This document shows positions 36,439-44,366 of a stretch of 64,000 bases of DNA, piece after piece. The translations under genes were made by a program, and so were the position numbers. The notes under the pieces are model-generated. The model was not told the origin of the DNA. It did no database searches and saw only the letters and a list, made by a program, of their open reading frames with translations. The stretch comes from UBA2767 sp965228625 (GTDB taxonomy: Bacteria > Pseudomonadota > Alphaproteobacteria > Rhizobiales > Methyloligellaceae): positions 3,720,001-3,784,000 of the forward strand of contig OZ245829.1 of NCBI GenBank assembly GCA_965228625.1, written 5' to 3'. The stretch's first letter is position 1; each line of letters opens with the position of its first letter.

Positions 36439-37911
36439 TTAGCGGCAGTCGGTGCCGACGTGTGTCTCGCTTTCCGTTGACGGGGCATCAACCAGAGACC
36501 ACTGATTTGGATGGTGAAAGAGAGATACCGGATCGGTGGCATGTTCCGCGACAGAAAAATCGAACGCGCGGGCGTGGAGGTCGTACCAGCGATACTCGGA
36601 CATGTTGCGCAGGTTCAGCCGCTCATAGACCGCGGCTGAGAAAACGTAGTCACCCGTTCCAAGCAGCGCCGCGTCGTAACGAAGCTGGGCAACCCGCTCT
36701 TCATTCGTTGCCATGGTGTGTGTGAACCAGCCGCTGACATGACGGGTCACGAGCCTTCCATCCGCGGTGAAGATCACGATGCAATAGCGGCACGGAAACG
36801 TTCCGTCGCCAAGCGCGCGAATGGCGATCTCAAAGATGATCGGTTTTCCGACTTCGAACAGGTTGGACGCCTCCCCGGACTGGTCGCGGGTCCGGACCGA
36901 CATGATCTCAACGGGGCTGTCTTCCTCTGGCCATCGATTGAGTTGCTTCGAGGGAGCGCCCCCGGCATCGTCTCCGTGTGATTGCGATACATGCAGGGCT
37001 TCAAGGGTTTTCTCCTTGAGCCACTCGGAAGTGCGCGCGTTCGCAAGATCATCGGCTTCGGTGATCTTGGCCTTGCGTCTGAGCTCGTGAATGAACCTCT
37101 CATATCGGTTCACCACGTCGCGCGCCCTGCCTTTTGCAGCAATCTTGCCTTGCTCGATCCAGACGACCTGATCGCAGAACTGCATGATCTGGCCCATGGA
37201 ATGCGAAACCAGGATCAGCGTGCAGCCAGACCCGGTGAGTCTCTCCATGCGCAGCGCCGACTTCGCCGCGAAATACGCGTCTCCCGCACCGAGAATCTCA
37301 TCTATGATCAGAACCTCCGGCTTGATCGCAGTTGCGCACGCGAACTGCAGGCGCGACTGCATGCCGAGCGAGTAGGTCTTGAGCGGTTGCGTCAGAAAAT
37401 CGCCGAGTTCGCAGAACTCGATGATATCCGCTTCCGCGGCCTTGCGCTGGTTCGTATCCAGTTCCGAATAGAGCAGCGAGGCGCGAATGTTCTCCAAGCC
37501 GTTGAATTCCGGATGGAATCCGATGCCGACTTGCATCAGCGCCTGTATCTCTCCGCGCACATCGATGGTGCCGGCGGTGGGCTCCAGCGTGCCCGAAATC
37601 AGCTTCAGCAACGTCGTTTTCCCGGCCCCGTTTCGACCGATGATGCCGATGCGGTCCCCCGGACTGATCGACAGGTCGATCCCGTCAAGAGCCGAAAACT
37701 CCGGAAACTGCGGACGCCATTTGGCCGCCAGGTTGTAGAGGCCAAGCAGATCGAACAGCTGGTGGCGCGCGCTCGGGTAGAGCTTGTAGAGTTTCGATAC
37801 GCTACGTGCCTGAACAGCCGGTTGTGCACCGGCACGGTCGCTGTCGACGATGCCGTCAGATTTGGTCAGCAATGATCCGTTTTCCCGTGCTGAACATGTG
37901 GAACATGCCAT
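36439..37911 (-). CDS. wzt: Wzt, polysaccharide ABC transporter ATP-binding protein with C-terminal chain-recognition domain
   Basis: Up to 490 aa. Walker A is GRNGAGKTTLL, the signature appears in the Wzt form YSLGMQSRL, and Walker B is VLIIDEILGAGD followed by the switch His in ILVSHS. Residues from about 290 form the extra beta-sandwich domain (C-terminal DLHARAFDFSV block) that in E. coli O8/O9a Wzt binds the finished chain end. The 37911 ATG overlaps wzm by 56 bases; a TTG at 37872 would give a shorter overlap and may be the real start. Works with Wzm at the inner membrane to export undecaprenyl-linked glycan. Confidence 0.88.
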   Translation of the reverse strand: MACSTCSARENGSLLTKSDGIVDSDRAGAQPAVQARSVSKLYKLYPSARHQLFDLLGLYNLAAKWRPQFPEFSALDGIDLSISPGDRIGIIGRNGAGKTTLLKLISGTLEPTAGTIDVRGEIQALMQVGIGFHPEFNGLENIRASLLYSELDTNQRKAAEADIIEFCELGDFLTQPLKTYSLGMQSRLQFACATAIKPEVLIIDEILGAGDAYFAAKSALRMERLTGSGCTLILVSHSMGQIMQFCDQVVWIEQGKIAAKGRARDVVNRYERFIHELRRKAKITEADDLANARTSEWLKEKTLEALHVSQSHGDDAGGAPSKQLNRWPEEDSPVEIMSVRTRDQSGEASNLFEVGKPIIFEIAIRALGDGTFPCRYCIVIFTADGRLVTRHVSGWFTHTMATNEERVAQLRYDAALLGTGDYVFSAAVYERLNLRNMSEYRWYDLHARAFDFSVAEHATDPVSLFHHPNQWSLVDAPSTESETHVGTDCR

Positions 37912-38653
37912 GAAAGGCGATCAACGCAAAAGCGACGCATCCGACCAGAACCGCCGGTGGCGGTACGGCCCCAAGAACGAGGACGGACTGGAATGACATC
38001 ACGTAGTAGGCAAACGGGTTGACATAGAGCAGGACCTGCAATGCCGGCGGCACCATGTCCGGCGTGTACGCGATGGGGCTGGCGATGAGGATCATGATGA
38101 TCACGTATTGCAGGGCCTGCTGAACGTCCTTGAGAAAGAGGTTCGCAAGGGCGAGCGCCCACACACACCCCAATGTCGCCATCGCCATCAACACGATAAT
38201 GAGCGGCAGAAGGAACCAGCTCGGTGAAAACCCGTTCGTGACCAGCTTGAATCCGAGGATCAGGACGCCCCCTACGATCAGAAATGCGCCGGCCACAAGG
38301 ACTTCCCTGGCCGGTATGAGCTCCGCGGGAAACATGCGGTTGAGCAAAAGAGCCTTGTTCTGGCTGAGCGCGACGGTTCCCGCGGCGAGCGCCTGCGCGA
38401 ACGCAATGAAGGGTAGGAGGCCGGCGGATATGTAAAGGACGTAGTCCGTGACGGAGAGGCCGGAAGGGCGAATTCGAAAGACGACCGTGTAGAGCAGGGC
38501 GTACAGCGCGAGAAGCACCAGGGGCCCGAGAACCAGCCAACCCAGGCCAAGCACCGACCCGGCGTGGCGTTCCCGCAAGGATTGGCCCACGGAATCCCAC
38601 AGCAGGCGGCGATTGCGGAAGAACAATTGATAAGGCGCGTAAATACTTTCCAT
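37856..38653 (-). CDS. wzm: Wzm, polysaccharide ABC transporter permease
   Basis: 265 aa ABC-2-type membrane protein with six hydrophobic segments, beginning after the conserved RNRRLLWDSVGQSLRERHAGSVLG stretch (given here in part: LRERHAGSVLG). Family-typical length. It partners with Wzt encoded immediately downstream. Its presence, and the absence of a Wzx flippase in the window, indicates ABC-transporter-dependent export of the polysaccharide. A near-perfect 15-base palindrome lies 12 bases upstream of its ATG, and the gene is divergent from the wbpA-like gene. Confidence 0.88.
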   Translation of the reverse strand: MESIYAPYQLFFRNRRLLWDSVGQSLRERHAGSVLGLGWLVLGPLVLLALYALLYTVVFRIRPSGLSVTDYVLYISAGLLPFIAFAQALAAGTVALSQNKALLLNRMFPAELIPAREVLVAGAFLIVGGVLILGFKLVTNGFSPSWFLLPLIIVLMAMATLGCVWALALANLFLKDVQQALQYVIIMILIASPIAYTPDMVPPALQVLLYVNPFAYYVMSFQSVLVLGAVPPPAVLVGCVAFALIAFHGMFHMFSTGKRIIADQI

Positions 38654-38664
38654 CGTGGTCTCCG

Positions 38665-38679
38665 CGGGCCAATGGCCCG
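38665..38679. promoter_or_regulatory. 15-base palindrome upstream of wzm
   Basis: CGGGCCA-A-TGGCCCG, with perfect 7-base arms, ends about 12 bases before the wzm ATG and would lie in its leader. It could be an operator or a translation-blocking hairpin. High local GC raises the chance of coincidence. Confidence 0.25.
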
Positions 38680-38816
38680 TTTACGCGATTTGTGTTTTTG
38701 CCTTCTGCGACAATAGCATGACGGATCTGCTGCGGTGCATTGCCGGTTTGCCGGCCGGGTGCTTCGCGGAAAGTGGACCCGGCTCCGCAAAACGTGTTAG
38801 GGACCCCTTGCGCAGG

Positions 38817-38833
38817 CGCCGCATAGTGCGGCG
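38817..38833. promoter_or_regulatory. GC-rich hairpin between wzm and the wbpA-like gene
   Basis: CGCCGCA-TAG-TGCGGCG, perfect 7-base arms and a 3-base loop, in the 274-base divergent intergenic region. It has no T-run, so it is not a typical terminator. An operator controlling both divergent units is possible. Confidence 0.25.
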
Positions 38834-38927
38834 GTTGCTGGCATTCCGACAGTCGATCCGATAAAAGATGCCCGTTCGGGATACGGGGTGGTGATGCCCA
38901 TGGCAAGTTTCGACCGGAGATGAAGTC

Positions 38928-40298
38928 TTGAATACGTTGGATCAAGAGTTTCAAACGACAGCATCGCCCGTGCACGCGATGTTCATCGAGAAGGTGGCCA
39001 ACCGCACCGCGTGCATCGGTGTGATCGGCCTGGGTTACGTAGGGCTGCCGCTGATACTCGGTTTTCATACCCGGGAGTTCAGGATTCTCGGCATCGATGT
39101 CGATCAGTCCAAGATCGACGCGCTGGACGCGGGCGAAAGCTACATCAAACATATTCCGAGCGATCGCATCGAAAGCCTGCGCGACGGCGACCGGTTTTCC
39201 GGGACCACGGAATTTTCGCGCCTGCCGGAAGCGGATGCGATCCTGGTTTGCGTCCCGACTCCACTGACGCGGCACCTTGAACCGGAAATGACCTATGTGA
39301 TCTCCACCGCGAAGGCCATGGCGCCTCATCTCAAGGCGGGCCAGTTGATCGTTCTTGAATCGACCACATACCCTGGTACGACCCGCGAGCTCATGGTGCC
39401 GATCCTCGAAGAGGGCAGCGGTCTGAAGGCGGACAGGGACTTTTTTGTCGCCTATTCCCCAGAGCGTGAAGACCCGGGAAATCCTCAGTTCGAAGCGCAG
39501 AGCATTCCCAAGGTGGTCGGGGCCGCCGTGCCCGAGTCCCTGGAGATGGCGACCGCGCTTTACGCCACGCTCGTTCCGAAGGTGGTTCCCGTGTCGTCAC
39601 CCGAAGTTGCCGAGGCGGTCAAGCTCACCGAGAACATTTTCCGCGCCGTCAATATCGCCATGGTCAACGAACTGAAGGTGATTTACGAGGAAATGGGCAT
39701 CGATATCTGGGAGGTGATAGACGCCGCGAAGACCAAGCCGTTCGGCTTCATGCCGTTCTATCCGGGGCCGGGCCTCGGCGGCCACTGCATCCCGATCGAT
39801 CCGTTCTATCTGACGTGGAAGGCGCGGGAGTACGGGCTTTCGACACGGTTCATCGAGCTCGCCGGCCAGATCAACCGCGACATGCCGTTGCACGTGGTCA
39901 ACAGGTTGCGCGATACGCTCAGCGAACGCCGGCAGAAAGCTCTCAACGGTGCGCGGGTCCTCGTCGTCGGCATTGCTTACAAGAAGAACGTCGATGACAT
40001 GCGTGAAAGCCCGTCGCTTACCCTGATTAACCTGATCGAAGAACGCGGTGCGACGGCGGATTATTATGATCCCTTCATCCCGGTGATACCGCCAACACGC
40101 GAGCACGCGGAACTTGCCGGCCGCCGCTCGGTCCAGCTCGATCCCGATCAACTGAAATCCTATGATGCCGTGCTGGTCGCCACAGATCATGATGACGTGG
40201 ACTATGCCCTGATTGGCGAACACTCCGGTCTCGTCATCGATACGCGTAACGCGTTTTCTCGCGCCGGACTGTCGGGCGAGAACCTTCTGAAGGCGTAA
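38928..40298 (+). CDS. UDP-N-acetylglucosamine 6-dehydrogenase (WbpA-like)
   Basis: 456 aa nucleotide-sugar dehydrogenase. GVIGLGYVGLPL binds NAD near 26-37 and the catalytic Cys is in GGHCIPIDPFY near 286-296. Family WbpA/WecC: four-electron oxidation of UDP-GlcNAc to UDP-GlcNAcA. The TTG at 38928 has GGAG eight bases upstream; an ATG 17 codons in (38979) is the alternative. First gene of a plus-strand operon with the WbpB-WbpD fusion and WbpE, which together make UDP-2,3-diacetamido-2,3-dideoxy-glucuronic acid. No WbpI 2-epimerase is present, so the gluco form is the likely branch point. Confidence 0.85.
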   Translation: MNTLDQEFQTTASPVHAMFIEKVANRTACIGVIGLGYVGLPLILGFHTREFRILGIDVDQSKIDALDAGESYIKHIPSDRIESLRDGDRFSGTTEFSRLPEADAILVCVPTPLTRHLEPEMTYVISTAKAMAPHLKAGQLIVLESTTYPGTTRELMVPILEEGSGLKADRDFFVAYSPEREDPGNPQFEAQSIPKVVGAAVPESLEMATALYATLVPKVVPVSSPEVAEAVKLTENIFRAVNIAMVNELKVIYEEMGIDIWEVIDAAKTKPFGFMPFYPGPGLGGHCIPIDPFYLTWKAREYGLSTRFIELAGQINRDMPLHVVNRLRDTLSERRQKALNGARVLVVGIAYKKNVDDMRESPSLTLINLIEERGATADYYDPFIPVIPPTREHAELAGRRSVQLDPDQLKSYDAVLVATDHDDVDYALIGEHSGLVIDTRNAFSRAGLSGENLLKA

Positions 40299-40311
40299 GG
40301 ACACGCAACTG

Positions 40312-41946
40312 ATGCAGGATGATCTGGTTTCCCCGGAAAGCCGCACGACGTCGCCGGTGCAGGAGGTCAAGGTCGCGGTCATTGGATGCGGCGGTTGGGG
40401 AAAGAACCTTGTCCGTAACTTCGCCGAGCTTGGCGCGCTCGAGGCGATCGTCGAACCGAATGCCGACACGGCCAATTCACTTGTGGCGCAACATGGCGGC
40501 CGTGTTCTGGAGCTCGAGACCGCGCTTTCCGATCCGGCGATCGATGGCGTCGTAATCGCGGCGCCCGCGATTCATCATCACACTCTCGCGAAGCGGGCCC
40601 TCGAGGCCGGAAAACACACCTATGTCGAGAAACCGCTGGCGCTCGAGGGATCGGAGGCGGCGGAGCTGTGTGATCTCGCCGACCGCTTTGACCGCCGGCT
40701 CATGGTCGGCCACCTGCTGCAATACCATCCGGCCTTTCTCAGATTGAAAGACCTGGTTCGTGAAGGCGCGCTCGGCCGCCTTCAGTACATTTATTCCAAC
40801 CGGCTGAACCTGGGGAAGATCAGGCGGGAGGAGGACATCATGTGGTCCTTTGCGCCGCATGATGTATCCATGATCCTGTCTCTCATCGGGTCCGAACCGA
40901 ACTCGGTCGACGCGGTCGGATCATATCACCTGCATGAGTCGATTGCCGACGTCACCATGATGCACCTCGGTTTTCCGAACGGCGAACGCGCGCATGTCTT
41001 CGTCTCCTGGCTGCACCCGTTCAAGGAGCAAAAACTGGTTGTGGTCGGCGACGAGGCGATGGCCGTGTTCAATGACGGTGAAACCTGGGACAGAAAGCTG
41101 ATCGTCTATCCGCACAAGGTCGCGTGGAAGGAAAACACTCCGACGGCCAACAAGGCGGATGAAAAGCCGGTGCCTCTGGAGGAGTTCGAGCCGCTCAAAC
41201 TCGAGTGCCAGCATTTTCTGGAGTGCGTCAGGGACGGGACGACGCCACGGACGGACGGACGGGAGGGCGCGCGCGTATTGAGCGTTCTGACGGCGGCGAG
41301 CAGGGCGCTGCAAAAGATGCGCGCCGGAAGCAACGACGCGGGAACGCCGTCGGTTACGCAACGAGTCGTGGGCGAACACCCCGGCGTGATGATCCATGAG
41401 TCGGCGTATGTGGACGAGGGCGTCACCATTGGCGAAGGCACACGCATCTGGCACTTCTCGCATGTCCTCGGTGATGTCGCGATCGGCAAGGCCTGCAGTA
41501 TCGGCCAGAACGTCGTTATCGGCCCCAAGGTTTCGGTCGGCGACAAGGTCAAGATCCAGAACAATGTTTCCGTCTACCAGGGCGTGACGCTCGAAGACGG
41601 CGTCTTCTGCGGACCGTCCTGCGTGTTCACGAATGTCAACAATCCCCGTTCCGAGATCGAGCGCAAGGATGAGTTCCTGCAGACCCTCGTGAAACGGGGC
41701 GCAACGATCGGCGCCAACTCGACGATCGTGTGCGGCCACACGCTGGGCGAATACTGCTTCATAGCGGCCGGTGCGGTTGTCACGGACGATGTGCCGGCCT
41801 ATGCGCTCATGGCCGGCGTTCCGGCAAAACGGATTGGCTGGATGAGCAGGGCGGGCGCGAAGCTTGGCGCCGACCTGATCTGCCCGATTGATGGAACCCG
41901 ATACAAGGAGCTCGGCGATGACCACCTCGCTCTCGAAGATGCCTGA
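40312..41946 (+). CDS. WbpB-WbpD fusion: UDP-GlcNAcA 3-dehydrogenase plus 3-N-acetyltransferase
   Basis: 544 aa. Residues 18-345 are a Gfo/Idh/MocA dehydrogenase with VAVIGCGGWG at 21-30 and the catalytic EKP at 106-108. From about 361, repeated hexapeptides (VTIGEGTRI, VVIGPKVSVG, GATIGANSTIVCG) form a left-handed beta-helix acetyltransferase of WbpD/WlbB type, with AAGAVVTDDVPAYALMAGVPAK near the end. The two enzymes are separate genes in Pseudomonas (wbpB, wbpD) and Bordetella (wlbA, wlbB). The intermediate aminotransferase step is encoded by the next gene, whose start lies inside this one. Confidence 0.85.
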   Translation: MQDDLVSPESRTTSPVQEVKVAVIGCGGWGKNLVRNFAELGALEAIVEPNADTANSLVAQHGGRVLELETALSDPAIDGVVIAAPAIHHHTLAKRALEAGKHTYVEKPLALEGSEAAELCDLADRFDRRLMVGHLLQYHPAFLRLKDLVREGALGRLQYIYSNRLNLGKIRREEDIMWSFAPHDVSMILSLIGSEPNSVDAVGSYHLHESIADVTMMHLGFPNGERAHVFVSWLHPFKEQKLVVVGDEAMAVFNDGETWDRKLIVYPHKVAWKENTPTANKADEKPVPLEEFEPLKLECQHFLECVRDGTTPRTDGREGARVLSVLTAASRALQKMRAGSNDAGTPSVTQRVVGEHPGVMIHESAYVDEGVTIGEGTRIWHFSHVLGDVAIGKACSIGQNVVIGPKVSVGDKVKIQNNVSVYQGVTLEDGVFCGPSCVFTNVNNPRSEIERKDEFLQTLVKRGATIGANSTIVCGHTLGEYCFIAAGAVVTDDVPAYALMAGVPAKRIGWMSRAGAKLGADLICPIDGTRYKELGDDHLALEDA

Positions 41947-43093
41947 CCGCGAGACGGAACCACCTGCGCCGCTGGCGTTTATCGACCTTGCCGCGCAACA
42001 GGCCCGCATCCGGCCCGAGCTCGACAAGGCCATTGCGCGCGTGCTCGAACACGGCAAATACATCATGGGGCCGGAGGTGCGCGCATTCGAGCAGGACCTC
42101 ACCACGTTCAGCGGCGCTGCGCATGCGGTCTCCTGTTCAAGCGGTACCGATGCGCTTCTCATGGTGCTGATGGCGCAGGATATCGGTCCGGGCGACGCGG
42201 TCATATGTCCGGCCTTCACGTTCACCGCGACGCCCGAAGTCATCGCATTGCTCGGCGCGACGCCTGTGTTTGCGGATGTGCGCGAAGACACCTTCAATCT
42301 GGACCCGGACGGGCTTGAGGCGGCTTCTGACGCGGCCAAGGCAGCCGGGCTCACGCCGCGTGCGATCATGGCCGTCGATCTCTTCGGCCTGCCGGCGGAC
42401 TATGACGCGATTGAGCGCTTTGCGGAGGCGAACGGCATGTGGGTGCTCGACGATGCGGCGCAGGGCTTCGGTGCGGCGTACAAGGACCGCAAGGTCGGCA
42501 AGCTGAGCCTTGCCACCGCCACCAGTTTCTTCCCCGCCAAGCCGCTCGGCTGCTATGGCGACGGCGGTGCGATACTCACCGACGATGACGACCTCGCGGC
42601 CCGGCTCGAGAGCATTCGCGTGCACGGCAAGGGAACCGACAAATACGACAATGTTCGCATCGGCATTAACGGTCGGCTCGACACGCTGCAGGCTGCCATT
42701 CTCATCGAAAAACTGAAGATTTTTGCCGATGAGGTCGAGGAACGGAACAAGGTCGCGTCCCGCTACAATACGGCTCTGTCGGGAAACAACGGTATCGCGG
42801 TGCCCGTGATCCCGACCGGACTGACGTCAGTGTGGGCCCAGTACACCTTGCGCGTCCCCGCGGAAAGGCGCGACCCGCTCGCGGCGTCGCTTAAGGCGCA
42901 AGGTATCCCGACGGCGATCTACTACCCGAAGCCGCTGCATCACCAGACGGCTTATCGCGACTACCCGGTTCCGGCGAGCGGCTTGGGCGTATCGGAGCGG
43001 CTTGCGACCGAGGTCCTGAGCCTGCCCATGCATCCCTATCTCGACGAGAAGATGCAGGACCGTGTGGTGAACGCTCTGCTCGGCGCGCTGTGA
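41918..43093 (+). CDS. UDP-3-keto-GlcNAcA aminotransferase (WbpE-like)
   Basis: 391 aa from ATG 41918, chosen because AAGGAG lies seven bases upstream; an earlier in-frame start would lengthen it by 10 residues. DegT/DnrJ/EryC1 PLP enzyme: the PLP lysine is about K208 in SFFPAKPLG, preceded by LDDAAQGFGA. It aminates the 3-keto sugar made by the first half of the fusion protein, after which the second half acetylates it. It overlaps the fusion gene by 29 bases, so translation is coupled. Confidence 0.85.
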   Translation: MTTSLSKMPDRETEPPAPLAFIDLAAQQARIRPELDKAIARVLEHGKYIMGPEVRAFEQDLTTFSGAAHAVSCSSGTDALLMVLMAQDIGPGDAVICPAFTFTATPEVIALLGATPVFADVREDTFNLDPDGLEAASDAAKAAGLTPRAIMAVDLFGLPADYDAIERFAEANGMWVLDDAAQGFGAAYKDRKVGKLSLATATSFFPAKPLGCYGDGGAILTDDDDLAARLESIRVHGKGTDKYDNVRIGINGRLDTLQAAILIEKLKIFADEVEERNKVASRYNTALSGNNGIAVPVIPTGLTSVWAQYTLRVPAERRDPLAASLKAQGIPTAIYYPKPLHHQTAYRDYPVPASGLGVSERLATEVLSLPMHPYLDEKMQDRVVNALLGAL

Positions 43094-43108
43094 TGCAGAT
43101 GTCGTGCG

Positions 43109-44332
43109 ATGTCGTCGTCGGAAAGCAGACTGCGAACTCTTGCTCTCACGCTCATCTATCCGCACCGTGCGGCCTATTACGATGACTGGGCTGACTGTCT
43201 GACGTCCTCGACGCTTTTTTCAGCGGAAGTCTGCAACATTCTCGGACTGGAGCCTGCGGCGCTCGAACGCAAGCTTGCGAATTGCGACGCTGTCGTGCTG
43301 CTGCACAGTTGCTTCGGCGATACGACGCAGGACATCAAACGGCTGTCCGACGTGCTGCGGGATCGTTCCGGCGCGCGGCTTGTCGCCTTCGTCGGCAATG
43401 AATTCAATTCACCCTACGCGCCCATGGCCGAGAAGCGTGAACTGTTGCAGGCGTGCCGGCCGGATATCATCGCCACGCAGCTCCTCAAGGAGGCCGGTGA
43501 CTATCTCTATGAGGACATCGTTCCCAAAGTGATCGCGCTGCCGCATGCCCTCAATCCCGACGCATACGCACCGGGACCGGACGGAGCGAAACGGGCGCGT
43601 GACATCGGGGTTCGGAACTTCCGGTACTCTCCACTCCTGGGTGATCAGGAGCGCAACGAAATCATCGACTATTTCGCCCGTGAAGGTGCCAGACACGGGC
43701 TGGACGTCGATATCGATTTCGAGAAGCGGTTCGTGCGGGAGGACTGGGCTCGTTATCTCGCATCCTGCCGGGGGACGGTTTCCAGCGAGGCAGGGAGCTG
43801 GTTTCTCGATCGTGACGACGCGCTGGTGCGCCGCGTCTTTGAACATGTCAACGCGAACCGCGCCGGCCTCGTCATTGATGATGCCGCACCGTTGCGCCAC
43901 GTCGTGCGGCGGTTGCCGCTGCCGGTCAAGTCGATGATCGGATGGGTGCTGCGGCGCGGGCCCGTGAAATACGCGGCATTCGAGGATTCTCAGCTCGACT
44001 TCGAGGAGCTCAACGAACTCTTCTTCAAGGATGCTCCGCGGTGCCCCGCCTATTCAAAGGCGATCAGCTCGCGCCATTTCGATGCCGTCGGCACCAAGAC
44101 CTGCCAGATCCTGATCGAGGGGCGGTACAATGACATTCTGGAGGCCGACAGGCACTACCTCGCCGTCGCGCCCGACCATTCAAACCTTGAAGACGTGATC
44201 GCGCGGTTCAAGGAGCCCGCGATCCGCGCGGAAATCGCTGATGCGGCTTATGAATTCGTGATGGACCAGCACACCTACAGCCATCGCGCGGCCGCGCTTC
44301 ACGACGCCTTGCAGACGGTTCCGGCGCAGTAG
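43109..44332 (+). CDS. CgeB-like glycosyltransferase, paralogue of the protein at 33987-35369
   Basis: 407 aa. Shares ISSRHFDAVGTKTCQIL and RHYLAVAPDHSNLEDVI with the protein at 33987-35369, whose C-terminal half is equivalent; identity elsewhere is low. The N-terminal half (LLHSCFGDTTQDI, ARLVAFVGNEF) has the GT-B Rossmann look. No membrane segment. Follows the wbpE-like gene by 15 bases, so it is probably the transferase for the sugar made by that operon. Alternative upstream GTG codons exist. Confidence 0.62.
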   Translation: MSSSESRLRTLALTLIYPHRAAYYDDWADCLTSSTLFSAEVCNILGLEPAALERKLANCDAVVLLHSCFGDTTQDIKRLSDVLRDRSGARLVAFVGNEFNSPYAPMAEKRELLQACRPDIIATQLLKEAGDYLYEDIVPKVIALPHALNPDAYAPGPDGAKRARDIGVRNFRYSPLLGDQERNEIIDYFAREGARHGLDVDIDFEKRFVREDWARYLASCRGTVSSEAGSWFLDRDDALVRRVFEHVNANRAGLVIDDAAPLRHVVRRLPLPVKSMIGWVLRRGPVKYAAFEDSQLDFEELNELFFKDAPRCPAYSKAISSRHFDAVGTKTCQILIEGRYNDILEADRHYLAVAPDHSNLEDVIARFKEPAIRAEIADAAYEFVMDQHTYSHRAAALHDALQTVPAQ

Positions 44333-44366
44333 GGCCTTTTCGGTCAACCCGGAGTCGGTCTTGTTT

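Noticed and set aside
37866..39329. 487-codon minus-strand frame overlapping wzm and the wbpA-like gene
   Set aside because: It covers parts of two good genes in other frames and crosses their divergent promoter region.
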